A DNA stretch of 34,152 nt from CAYTPE01 sp964439885 (lineage in GTDB: Bacteria; Patescibacteriota; Patescibacteriia; Magasanikbacterales; GWA2-37-8). The stretch's first letter is position 1. The number at the start of each line of letters is the position of its first letter. Below are positions 1 to 6,721 of this stretch, piece after piece. The notes beneath the pieces are model-generated. The model had not been told where the DNA came from and did no database searches. It saw only the letters and a program-made list of their open reading frames with translations. The position numbers and the translations under genes are program-made. The DNA lies in assembly GCA_964439885.1 (NCBI GenBank), contig CAYTPE010000004.1, positions 1 to 34,152 of the forward strand, written 5' to 3'.

Positions 1-984
1 GAGGTACGACGAAACAATATTCGATTGCTCGCAGCCGAATTTATTGCCGCTGGCCTTGACCCGAAAAAGTGTACTATTTTCGTGCAGTCGCATGTGCCGG
101 AGCATACCGAACTCGCGTGGGTGTTTAACACGGTGACGCCTGTTGGTGAATTGAAACGAATGACGCAGTTTAAAGACAAGAGCGGGCTTGCAAAGATTGA
201 GGAACACCTTAGTATTGAAACACAAAAAATTCTTTCTGAAGATAAGTGGAAGAACAATCCTAAATATTCAAATCGTGTAAAAGATGCCAAATCAACTTCA
301 GATGAATTAGTAAAATTATTACTTGAAACAACAGCAAGCTCATTAGCAAAATTGGAAAACCAAACTAACGCTGGCCTGCTCACCTACCCGATTCTCCAAG
401 CGGCGGATATTTTGCTTTATCATGCAACTGAAGTGCCGGTGGGGCAAGATCAGGTACAACACCTCGAACTCACACACGACACCGTGCGCTGGTTCAACAA
501 CCGCTATTCTGAATACTTCGCGGACGTAAAACCAAAGCTCACCCACTTCCCCAAAGTAATGAGTCTTTTGGAGCCAACCAAAAAGATGAGTAAGAGCGCT
601 GGCGAAAATCACTACATTGGCATCGGGGACGAACCGAGTGTGATAGAAAACAAACTCAAAAAAGCAGTCACGGCTACCGAAGGTGGCGGCGAAGCGCCCG
701 GCGTGGCCAACTTGCTTATGCTGCTCAAAGAATTTGGCGGCGAAAAACTCTATACCGAATTTGCCCAAGCGGAAAAAGACAAAACTATTCGCTATGGCGA
801 TCTCAAAAAGGTGTTGGCCGAATCTATCGCTACCTATTTCGCGGAATTCCGCGCGAAACGTGCTGAACTTCTCAAAAACCCTTCCAAGCTGGATGCAATT
901 TTACAAACCGGTGCAGCTGAGGCGAGCGCGGTAGCACAACAAACGATGAAGGATGTAAAAAAACGTATCGGCTTGGTACCGTAA
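1..984 (+). CDS. trpS: Tryptophan--tRNA ligase, 5'-truncated by window edge
   Basis: Class Ic aminoacyl-tRNA synthetase that charges tRNA-Trp. The frame is open to base 1, so the start and the N-terminal HIGH-type motif lie outside the window; the TTG at 25 is only an internal codon. Visible landmarks are the segment FVQSHVPEH and GELKRMTQFKDKS (family Rossmann region), PVGQDQVQHLELTHD (the Trp-pocket/dimer region of TrpRS), and KKMSKSAG, the KMSKS ATP-binding loop, followed by the usual helical C-terminal domain ending in the DVKKRIGL segment. The stop is followed after 22 bp by a short hypothetical gene, so the two may be co-transcribed up to the terminator near 1510. The assignment is firm; only the missing 5' part limits it. 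Confidence 0.95.
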   Translation, partial: EVRRNNIRLLAAEFIAAGLDPKKCTIFVQSHVPEHTELAWVFNTVTPVGELKRMTQFKDKSGLAKIEEHLSIETQKILSEDKWKNNPKYSNRVKDAKSTSDELVKLLLETTASSLAKLENQTNAGLLTYPILQAADILLYHATEVPVGQDQVQHLELTHDTVRWFNNRYSEYFADVKPKLTHFPKVMSLLEPTKKMSKSAGENHYIGIGDEPSVIENKLKKAVTATEGGGEAPGVANLLMLLKEFGGEKLYTEFAQAEKDKTIRYGDLKKVLAESIATYFAEFRAKRAELLKNPSKLDAILQTGAAEASAVAQQTMKDVKKRIGLVP

Positions 985-1006
985 AACCTTCTTATTCCAC
1001 GTTATT

Positions 1007-1456
1007 ATGGTAAAAGATAGAGGCGACGGATCGCCTATAGCGAGTTTGGCAGATTATAAAAAACGAAGAGATGAGGATGAAAAAAATCCTGTCGGAGCTT
1101 TTGAAAAAAATTTCAGAGGACTATTTGAGAACGCTGAAATTCTCAGTACCGAACTAAACGCCACTGGCGCACTCAAGACCGTCTTCCGTGTCGAATCGAG
1201 CAGCACAGACGATTTATTTCGCACGAGCCAAGGTATTCAATACGCGACGCAGGGGGGCGTAAAGCACTTTTGTGCTACCGGATATGCTGCCTACGCACTT
1301 TGCACGGATGTTTTCAAAAAACGCGGCCTTATACGACGAGTCGAATCTATTAAGCCGGAAGATAGACCGCCCGACGTGCGTGATTTCCGAATGGATATTG
1401 AGCAGATGTCTCAACATAATATAGCGCTTTCTATCTGGTTCGAAACCACGAATTAA
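1007..1456 (+). CDS. Hypothetical protein, 149 aa
   Basis: I do not recognise this protein. It begins 22 bp after trpS on the same strand and ends 30 bp before a clear terminator, so it is probably the last gene of that transcript. The first about 35 residues are highly charged (KKRRDEDEK) and look disordered. The rest is mixed alpha/beta in character with a central YATQGGVKHFCATGYAAYALC stretch split by charged residues, and no signal peptide or membrane span is seen. The product therefore looks cytoplasmic. Codon use resembles its neighbours. No function is proposed. Confidence 0.65.
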   Translation: MVKDRGDGSPIASLADYKKRRDEDEKNPVGAFEKNFRGLFENAEILSTELNATGALKTVFRVESSSTDDLFRTSQGIQYATQGGVKHFCATGYAAYALCTDVFKKRGLIRRVESIKPEDRPPDVRDFRMDIEQMSQHNIALSIWFETTN

Positions 1457-1487
1457 TAAGTGCTCGTGCTGAAAAAGACTGAAAACA

Positions 1488-1515
1488 AATCCCTCCATAA
1501 TAGAGGGATTTTTTT
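1488..1515 (+). terminator. Rho-independent terminator after trpS operon
   Basis: An 8-bp stem AATCCCTC (1488-1495) / GAGGGATT (1503-1510) with a 7-nt loop CATAATA is followed by a T run to 1515. It closes the trpS-hypothetical transcript. Confidence 0.85.
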
Positions 1516-1525
1516 GTAAAAGCAC

Positions 1526-1700
1526 CCCATCTCATCCGTCGTATATTGCGCGTTGTGACTCGCCCCCAACGTTAATCTGCATTTTCTCTCAACAGAGAGA
1601 AAAAAGATGCTGCCCCTAGACAACATCCTTTTAGTGTGTCTCAGTACCTAGAGCAGCGCTCTCCCCACGTAAGAATTACTTTTTAAGTACGTCTTATAGT
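1526..1700 (+). other. Gene-free leader region upstream of sigma factor
   Basis: This 175-bp stretch holds no ORF. It contains a 9-bp hairpin TTTTCTCTC (1582-1590) / GAGAGAAAA (1595-1603) with loop AACA, and a longer imperfect stem-loop whose outer arms are GCTGC (1609-1613) and GCAGC (1653-1657), with CTAG/CTAG and AGACA/TGTCT pairings inside. I see no good housekeeping promoter here, which would fit a gene read from an alternative promoter. A regulatory role is inference only. Confidence 0.35.
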
Positions 1701-2219
1701 ATGCCCGATAAAAACAGCAATAAGCGCGCGTTTTTCCTAGAGGCGTACGAAGCGAACGCCGATGCGATTTTTCGGCATTGCTATTTTCGTCTGTTCAACC
1801 GTGAACGCGCCAAAGAAATAATGCAAGACACCTTCATGCGCACCTGGGAGCAGATCGCCAAAGGCGCTGATATTAAAAATGTCAAAGCTTTTTTGTATCG
1901 TATTGCCACCAATCTTATTATTGACGAAACCCGCAAGAAAAAAACCGACTCATTGGATGTGCTGCAAGAAAAAGGATTTAATCCATCGTTTAGTGAAACA
2001 GAGACAATTTTTAACCATCTCGAAGTGGAGCAAGTGAAACACGTGCTGCTGCAGATCGACAGCAAATACCGCGATGTGATTACCATGCGCTATATTAACG
2101 ATTTATCCGTGAAAGAAATTTCGGAAATATTACACATCTCTCAAAATGTTATTTCGGTCAGGCTGCACCGCGGCCTCAAAGAGGTAAAAAGACTCATGAC
2201 ATATGATAACGAGTGCTGA
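1701..2219 (+). CDS. RNA polymerase sigma factor, ECF/sigma-70 family
   Basis: A two-domain sigma factor of 172 aa, the usual ECF size. Region 2 spans about residues 10-75, with the RAKEIMQDTFMRTWEQI core helix and AFLYRIATNLIIDETRKKK, matching the -10 recognition and core-binding helices. Region 4 spans about residues 110-168, with the helix-turn-helix LSVKEISEILHISQNVISVRLHRGL that reads the -35 element. Regions 1 and 3 are absent, as expected for ECF factors. The stop overlaps the start of the next gene by 17 bp, the arrangement expected for a translationally coupled anti-sigma factor. Its target promoters cannot be read from this window, although the secreted and lipoprotein genes just downstream are natural candidates. 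Confidence 0.9.
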   Translation: MPDKNSNKRAFFLEAYEANADAIFRHCYFRLFNRERAKEIMQDTFMRTWEQIAKGADIKNVKAFLYRIATNLIIDETRKKKTDSLDVLQEKGFNPSFSETETIFNHLEVEQVKHVLLQIDSKYRDVITMRYINDLSVKEISEILHISQNVISVRLHRGLKEVKRLMTYDNEC

Positions 2220-2844
2220 TCATCAGGTGGAACTACTGCTCTCGCGCGCTGCCACGAGCGTGCGTTTGTCTCCGACGGAAAAAACAGCCGTCTGGGCTGC
2301 TTTGGAAACTGCGATGCTCGCTGAAACTGCTACTACCCCCAAACCCACTTCGTGGTTGGCTGGTTTTTTTGCCCACCGACGAACGCTAACAGTCGCAACT
2401 TTGGTAGGATTCGTTCTGGCTTGTGCTGTGGTGGGTGCGTATATTCGTTTGTCGCACGGAGTGTGGAGAATACGAAAAAGCACCCGGATTATGTTACCGA
2501 CCACCACATTTCTGTCCACGTTACCCACCACACCAGCCACCACAACACTCACAGCGTCTGCTCCTACTTCGTTGATTACCGCACCACACCGAGCTTCGCG
2601 CCGACCAAGTATAGTTCATGTTGCCGCTGCGGTTCCTACCTCGTCTTTTTTTAATACAACTTCCTTGCAAATAACACCCTCTTTACCAACAACATCTCGT
2701 ACGTCAACTGCCCCCACAGCAACCGCTCCAACACCCACGAGCACCGTACCGTGCCCATGCCGGGCTAAATACACCGCGATAGCCTCTTCAACACATCCTT
2801 TCAACCCTTCTTCGAGCACCACTCAACCATACACGTCACAATAA
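2203..2844 (+). CDS. Probable membrane anti-sigma factor with Thr/Ser/Pro-rich outer tail
   Basis: The ATG at 2203 lies inside the sigma gene, giving a 17-bp overlap. The 213-aa product has an N-terminal cytoplasmic part (residues 1-60) with a helix LSPTEKTAVWAALETAML, one membrane span at about 64-84 (TVATLVGFVLACAVVGAYIRL), and a long tail of about 125 residues dominated by Thr, Ser, Pro and Ala, ending with a PCPC pair. This topology resembles one-span anti-sigma factors with a surface stalk, but the cytoplasmic part has no zinc-binding HxxxCxxC motif. Because the tail is compositionally extreme and another frame is open over 2352-2654, a frameshift inside the gene cannot be excluded. The role is inferred from context more than from sequence. 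Confidence 0.6.
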   Translation: MITSADHQVELLLSRAATSVRLSPTEKTAVWAALETAMLAETATTPKPTSWLAGFFAHRRTLTVATLVGFVLACAVVGAYIRLSHGVWRIRKSTRIMLPTTTFLSTLPTTPATTTLTASAPTSLITAPHRASRRPSIVHVAAAVPTSSFFNTTSLQITPSLPTTSRTSTAPTATAPTPTSTVPCPCRAKYTAIASSTHPFNPSSSTTQPYTSQ

Positions 2845-2949
2845 AGCTACTCATCCGATAATAGTGGGTACTTTTAAAAGTGTTTATTCCTCCCATGGAC
2901 AGAGCTCTGAAAAAGCAGTAGAGTACCGGGGTATTTTTAAACATGCTCT

Positions 2950-3468
2950 ATGAAAAAAGTAGTACTTTTCGTTCTTGGGCTTGTGCTCGTGGGGGCAGGT
3001 TGCGGATCTCCCGCTACCTCCGGGAACACTACTACCACAACGACGACTAACTCTTCGGCAGTCGACCAGAGTATTCGTGCAAAAGAAAAAGAAATAAATC
3101 AGGCTGCTCGGTCGGACGGCCACGACGTACTCGCGGAAAATGGTATCGCAACGTCAGGCGGGCTCGATATCCAATACGGTGACGTGACCAACGACAACAA
3201 AGAAGAAGCAATTGTTTTTCTTCCATCCGGTGGCACTCAGACAGGAATTGTCGCTCTTTTGATATATGGATACGACAACGGTAAAGCACACCTTTTACAG
3301 CGTATAGACGGTAACCGCATGGATGCGCGCGCCTCGAATGGGGATCTACTCGTCTACGAACACGATCCTGACGCGGCTTTTAGCCAGGTAACGCAAGAAG
3401 TATATGTATGGAATGGCAGTAAATTTGAAATGAAGAGCAGTGAAGATATGACGTTGCCTGACGATTAA
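2950..3468 (+). CDS. Lipoprotein with Ca-binding-like repeat, 172 aa
   Basis: The N-terminus is a lipoprotein signal, MKKVVLFVLGLVLVGAGC, with the lipobox VGAG-C at Cys18, so the mature protein is lipid-anchored. A Thr/Ser-rich linker follows (eight Thr in a row of nine residues). The segment YGDVTNDNKEEAIVFL (about 76-91) matches the DxNxDxxxE pattern of FG-GAP/VCBS-type repeats seen in secreted proteins, and a YVWNGSKFE segment near the C-terminus is typical of the same small beta domains. No catalytic motif is seen. It sits between the probable sigma/anti-sigma pair and a second exported protein, suggesting a cell-envelope locus. Confidence 0.75.
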   Translation: MKKVVLFVLGLVLVGAGCGSPATSGNTTTTTTTNSSAVDQSIRAKEKEINQAARSDGHDVLAENGIATSGGLDIQYGDVTNDNKEEAIVFLPSGGTQTGIVALLIYGYDNGKAHLLQRIDGNRMDARASNGDLLVYEHDPDAAFSQVTQEVYVWNGSKFEMKSSEDMTLPDD

Positions 3469-3504
3469 AGTATTTGTAAACTCTTTTTTTCTTACGATAT
3501 CTAT

Positions 3505-4737
3505 ATGAAACAAAAAAATATTTTACTTGTCGCCCTTACCGTACTTCTGGCGCTCGGTGTCGTCTCCAATGTGATGGCGGACAATACCGACAACCCACAG
3601 GAGCCGAATTTACCTGGCCTTACCACTCAGGACCCAAGCACGTTGCCACAAGATACTTTTGCCCTTGGCCCATTTCGATGTGATAGTAATGGGAGCGATT
3701 CCAGCCCACTGGTGGGTGGGAGCGTTGTAGTTACCAACATCCGCACCGGAGCAAAGAGAACCTTTTCCGATAAATGTTCCGATGATGGGCTCAGTGTCGT
3801 CAAATCACTCTGTACCCCCAATCAAGATGGCGTTGTGCAGCAAACGTTATCGTGCCAAAATTTTGGCGGTGTGTGCGGTGCCAACCACGCGTGTATTGGC
3901 GCGAAGCCAACTAATGTCACGGATGAATATCTGACTTGTCCCACCCCGCAAGACAGGGCTCAAATTGATGCTGATTTTAATCTACAATGGCCTGATTATC
4001 GAATTAATCCAAATTTTTCAAGTAGTTCGGTGTGGAATGATTATCCTTATAAGTGTGACTTTGATACAAGTGGACCCTCAAGACTCGGCGTTTATAACCG
4101 CTTGAGATTTTTACGCGATGTAAAATTCACCCGCCCTCTCCCCTTTACTGGTGGAAAAAGTATTTACGAATATCTCACGCTCAAAGGGCCGGTAGAAAAT
4201 GGTGTGAATGTTCCGCCAGAACTTAAAAATATTGGTACAAAAATAAATATTCAAACTTCCATGGAATGTGGAATCGGATCGTTTGGCGGACGCATCCCGC
4301 TTGGTCCTCAAGGTGCAGAGCTCTATCTTTTTCTTGGTTTTAACATGTCGCGTCTGCCACCTGTAAACAGCGGCACGTGTGATATGGCTGCTACCGCACA
4401 AAAACCATTGATTAGCCCTTATATCCTCAAAGGATATATTTACTCTCCTATTTACGGAACCGCTCTTATTGTTCATGAGTCGCGGCACGCGATAGGACTT
4501 ACTGGACATACGGTAAATGGTGTCAATGATTTAACAATTGACGAAATGGGAGCTTGGGCGGCGCAATTTTATTACGATGCCTGGATGTACCTCTATTCCA
4601 CAAATGTTGATAAGGATACACAGCTGATTGCTCTGGAGAGCGCAAACTATGACCTTGACCGAATTACCAATCACTGCCCGAGTGACCCCAACCTGAAGAC
4701 AGTAGTAAACATTGTCCGACATAACGAATGCCCATAG
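3505..4737 (+). CDS. Secreted Cys-rich protein with HExxH motif, putative metallopeptidase
   Basis: A 410-aa exported protein with a signal peptide (residues 1 to about 25, cleavage likely after VMA). The first 150 residues carry several Cys residues (for example C59, C91, C103, C117, C124, C130, C145), suggesting disulfide-bonded or metal-binding modules. Near the C-terminus is H324-E325-S-R-H328, a HExxH zinc motif, with H335 at GLTGH and E347 in the DEMGAW segment 19 residues after H328; this spacing suits a gluzincin-type third ligand. The helix around the motif (ALIVHESRHAIGL) is hydrophobic as in true metallopeptidases. I do not recognise the family, so peptidase activity is inferred from the motif alone. 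It has no close gene partner other than the preceding lipoprotein, 36 bp upstream. Confidence 0.7.
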   Translation: MKQKNILLVALTVLLALGVVSNVMADNTDNPQEPNLPGLTTQDPSTLPQDTFALGPFRCDSNGSDSSPLVGGSVVVTNIRTGAKRTFSDKCSDDGLSVVKSLCTPNQDGVVQQTLSCQNFGGVCGANHACIGAKPTNVTDEYLTCPTPQDRAQIDADFNLQWPDYRINPNFSSSSVWNDYPYKCDFDTSGPSRLGVYNRLRFLRDVKFTRPLPFTGGKSIYEYLTLKGPVENGVNVPPELKNIGTKINIQTSMECGIGSFGGRIPLGPQGAELYLFLGFNMSRLPPVNSGTCDMAATAQKPLISPYILKGYIYSPIYGTALIVHESRHAIGLTGHTVNGVNDLTIDEMGAWAAQFYYDAWMYLYSTNVDKDTQLIALESANYDLDRITNHCPSDPNLKTVVNIVRHNECP

Positions 4738-4743
4738 GGTTGC

Positions 4744-4772
4744 TTGACAAAAGGTTCGTTTTGACGTATACT
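4744..4772 (+). promoter_or_regulatory. Consensus promoter for rplA
   Basis: TTGACA (4744-4749), exactly 17 bp, then TATACT (4767-4772). Transcription should start near 4779, leaving a leader of about 60 nt before rplA. Confidence 0.88.
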
Positions 4773-4790
4773 CACGGCACTTTTAATCAT

Positions 4791-4828
4791 CGGTGGGATC
4801 CTGCCCCAGGCGGGAGTTCGTACCACTA
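4791..4828 (+). promoter_or_regulatory. Candidate L1-binding leader (autogenous control site)
   Basis: The rplA leader can fold into an outer helix GGTGG (4792-4796) / CCACT (4823-4827) and an inner helix CCTGCC (4800-4805) / GGCGGG (4809-4814) closed by CCA, separated by an asymmetric internal loop (GAT on one side, 8 nt on the other). L1 is known to repress its own mRNA by binding such a two-helix mimic of its 23S rRNA site, and the GGTGGGA segment resembles that site. Position, 10 nt before the start codon, fits. The match was made by eye. Confidence 0.5.
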
Positions 4829-4838
4829 AAAAGAACGT

Positions 4839-5519
4839 ATGTCCAAACGCATGATGGCGGCTGCCGCCAAAGTAGACAAAACTCATGTCTACACGATTGA
4901 AGAGGCGATCAAACTCGCCAAAGAAACTTCAAATGTGAAATTTGATGCCAGCGTGGAAGTACACGCTAACTTGGGTATCGACCCGAAGAAAGGTGAACAG
5001 CAAATCCGCGCCACCGTGGCTTTGCCACATGGCACCGGTAAAAGCATTAAGCTCGCCGCTTTCGTGGCTGCCGATAAAGAAAAAGAGGCCAAAGATGCTG
5101 GCGCCGATCTTACGCTCAGCGAAGAAGATCTCAAAAAAATCAAAGACACCGGCAAGTTCGACTTTGATATCGTAGTCACCACACCAGACATGATGCCGAA
5201 AATGGCCGCTGTAGCCAAAGTGCTCGGCCCCAAAGGTCTCATGCCTAACCCCAAAACCGAAACCGTGAGCCCGAATGTAAAGAAAATGATCGAAGAGCTC
5301 AAGAAGGGTAAAGTGACCTTCAAGAACGATGACACCGCTAATATCCATGTATCGGTTGGTAAAGTAAGTTTTTCCGAGGCGCAGCTTATCGAAAATGTCA
5401 CCGCCTTCATGGACGCGCTCAAAAAGGCCAAACCAGCTACTGCCAAGGGTGTGTACATCAAAAACGTGGTGCTTACCACGAGTATGGGCCCGGCTATCAA
5501 ACTCGCTGCTACGGCCTAA
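4839..5519 (+). CDS. rplA: 50S ribosomal protein L1
   Basis: L1 forms the mobile stalk at the ribosomal E site. The 226-aa product has the family layout: N-terminal strand YTIEEAIKLAKETSNVKFDASVEVHANLGIDPKK, then the inserted domain II (about residues 65-160) with PDMMPKMAAVAKVLGPKGLMPNPK, and the return to domain I with VGKVSFSEAQLIENVTAFMDALKKAKP and the C-terminal TTSMGPAIKLA. Full family length. It stands alone with its own promoter and terminator rather than next to rplK, which is unusual in most bacteria. Some CPR lineages are reported to lack L1, so its presence argues against those lineages. Confidence 0.97.
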   Translation: MSKRMMAAAAKVDKTHVYTIEEAIKLAKETSNVKFDASVEVHANLGIDPKKGEQQIRATVALPHGTGKSIKLAAFVAADKEKEAKDAGADLTLSEEDLKKIKDTGKFDFDIVVTTPDMMPKMAAVAKVLGPKGLMPNPKTETVSPNVKKMIEELKKGKVTFKNDDTANIHVSVGKVSFSEAQLIENVTAFMDALKKAKPATAKGVYIKNVVLTTSMGPAIKLAATA

Positions 5520-5536
5520 ATTTAAACAAAACACTC

Positions 5537-5572
5537 AAAACCGCTCCAACCTCTGTTGGGGCGGTTTTTCGT
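5537..5572 (+). terminator. Rho-independent terminator of rplA
   Basis: A 14-bp stem AAAACCGCTCCAAC (5537-5550) / GTTGGGGCGGTTTT (5555-5568) with one G-U pair, loop CTCT, then T-rich sequence. Confidence 0.92.
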
Positions 5573-5587
5573 TTTGTTCGGATAAGG

Positions 5588-5616
5588 TTGACTAAACGGC
5601 AATATTTCTCTATACT
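5588..5616 (+). promoter_or_regulatory. Promoter of the GC-rich orphan gene
   Basis: TTGACT (5588-5593), 17 bp, TATACT (5611-5616); immediately follows the rplA terminator. Confidence 0.82.
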
Positions 5617-5641
5617 ATGCACCTATTCGAGGAGAGAACCG

Positions 5642-6049
5642 ATGAAAATTACGCACATCGGGCTGCCCTTCGTCCTCCGACGAAGGTTCTGCCCGAACGC
5701 GCCGGGGCACATTGTGCCCTGGCATTTCTTCTGGGAGATGAGCGATCAGTTCGTTGAAGGGGTTTCGACCCACTTCACGAGCGCGGAGTTCGTGATCCAA
5801 GAGGACGGGCTACTCGCGATCATCGCGTGCCGCCCACACCTTTCCGCGGACGCGCAGCACTGCGCCAGCCTCTGGATGGCCCGCCACGGCGTGCCCACCG
5901 AGGCTGACCTCGCCGCCGTGCCCGAAATCGTCCGTCGCCGCATGGCGACGGTGTGCCGCGTCTACGGACGTGCGCGCTGCGACGCCCTCTGGGCAGTCGC
6001 GGCCGTCGATTTCCTGCGCAACGGCCGTCTCTTCGGAGACGGCGAGTAG
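5642..6049 (+). CDS. GC-rich orphan protein, 135 aa
   Basis: I chose the ATG at 5642 rather than the upstream start at 5588: 5588 lies within the -35 box, whereas 5642 follows a purine-rich AGGAGAG site at a normal distance, one of the few clear ribosome-binding sites in the window. The product has no recognised domain, signal peptide or membrane span; it is rich in Arg, Ala, His and Trp. By eye it is far more GC-rich than its neighbours, especially at third positions, with alternative frames open on both strands. It is flanked tightly by its own promoter and terminator. This base use, together with the good Shine-Dalgarno site, suggests acquisition from another genome. Function unknown. Confidence 0.65.
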   Translation: MKITHIGLPFVLRRRFCPNAPGHIVPWHFFWEMSDQFVEGVSTHFTSAEFVIQEDGLLAIIACRPHLSADAQHCASLWMARHGVPTEADLAAVPEIVRRRMATVCRVYGRARCDALWAVAAVDFLRNGRLFGDGE

Positions 6050-6111
6050 TTCCCCACCCCCATCCCCGAATCCCGCCCGACCCGCCTCTGGCGTTCGTCG
6101 GGCTTCTACAC

Positions 6112-6143
6112 AACCAGCTTTCGCGCAAGGCTGGTTTTGTTTT
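6112..6143 (+). terminator. Terminator of the GC-rich gene
   Basis: AACCAGCTTT (6112-6121) pairs with AAGGCTGGTT (6127-6136) around loop CGCGC, with one G-U pair, followed by a T-rich run that merges into the next -35 box. Confidence 0.85.
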
Positions 6144-6170
6144 GACCGCGCCACTTTCATTTGTTATACT
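6142..6170 (+). promoter_or_regulatory. Promoter of the dCMP deaminase operon
   Basis: TTGACC (6142-6147), 17 bp, TATACT (6165-6170). The -35 box is fused to the T run of the preceding terminator. Drives the dCMP deaminase, kinase-like and dUTPase genes. Confidence 0.82.
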
Positions 6171-6207
6171 GAGCGTGCATGTCGTGCGTTTTAATTAAAA
6201 TTACTCT

Positions 6208-6720
6208 ATGCCCGATACTACACTCGTTGCCGATGAGCCAACGTATGTTCGCCCATCATGGGATGAATATTTTATGGAAATCGCTCGCGCCGTGGCCAAA
6301 CGCGCTACCTGCGATCGTGGCCGATCCGGTTGTGTTATTGCCCGCGACAAACAAATTTTGGTTACTGGCTACGTGGGCGCCCCCAAAGGTTTACCACACT
6401 GTGACGAAGTGGGGCACCAAATGAAATCCACCACGCACGAAGACGGACATGTGACTCAGCACTGTGTGCGCACCACGCATGCCGAACAAAACGCGATCGT
6501 GCAAGCCGCTAAACTCGGCGTCGCTATAGACAAAAGCACCCTCTACTGCAAAATGACTCCCTGTGCCGTGTGTGCCAAAATGATTATCAATTCCGGTGTC
6601 ACGCGCGTGGTGTGCGAAAAACGCTATCATGCCGGCAGCGAAAGTGAAGAAATGTTCCGCCAGGTCGGCATCGAGCTCAATTATTTTGATGAAGGAGTTG
6701 AACAATACGCCAAACAATAA
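6208..6720 (+). CDS. dCMP deaminase, ComEB-type
   Basis: Zinc-dependent deaminase converting dCMP to dUMP, the precursor for thymidylate. The 170-aa product has the full signature: H91-A-E93 in TTHAEQNAIVQ (zinc ligand and catalytic Glu) and P118-C119-A-V-C122 (the two Cys zinc ligands). A Cys/His-rich insert between about residues 36 and 86 (C35, C42, C65, H80, H85) is typical of dCMP deaminases and distinguishes them from cytidine or tRNA deaminases. It leads a three-gene operon with a nucleotide-kinase-like gene and dUTPase, and thyA, folA and tmk follow, so its role in dTTP supply is well supported. Confidence 0.92.
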   Translation: MPDTTLVADEPTYVRPSWDEYFMEIARAVAKRATCDRGRSGCVIARDKQILVTGYVGAPKGLPHCDEVGHQMKSTTHEDGHVTQHCVRTTHAEQNAIVQAAKLGVAIDKSTLYCKMTPCAVCAKMIINSGVTRVVCEKRYHAGSESEEMFRQVGIELNYFDEGVEQYAKQ

Positions 6721-6721
6721 T

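Noticed and set aside
2352..2654. Alternative frame in the anti-sigma gene as a separate protein
   Set aside because: Cys/His-rich text looks like the shadow of ACC/CAC codons; I keep it only as a caution about a possible frameshift.
4889..5500. 203-aa ORF antisense to rplA
   Set aside because: It is a shadow of the Lys/Ala-rich rplA codons, with no promoter and no protein-like motifs.
5588..6049. Longer 153-aa start for the GC-rich gene
   Set aside because: The upstream start lies in the -35 box of its promoter; the ATG at 5642 has the Shine-Dalgarno site.
5810..6160. Antisense ORFs over the GC-rich gene
   Set aside because: High GC removes stop codons in all frames; only the plus-strand frame has a promoter, ribosome-binding site and terminator.
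6596..6721. N-terminal extension of the kinase-like gene
   Set aside because: The extension is encoded inside the dCMP deaminase gene and would displace the P-loop from the N-terminus.
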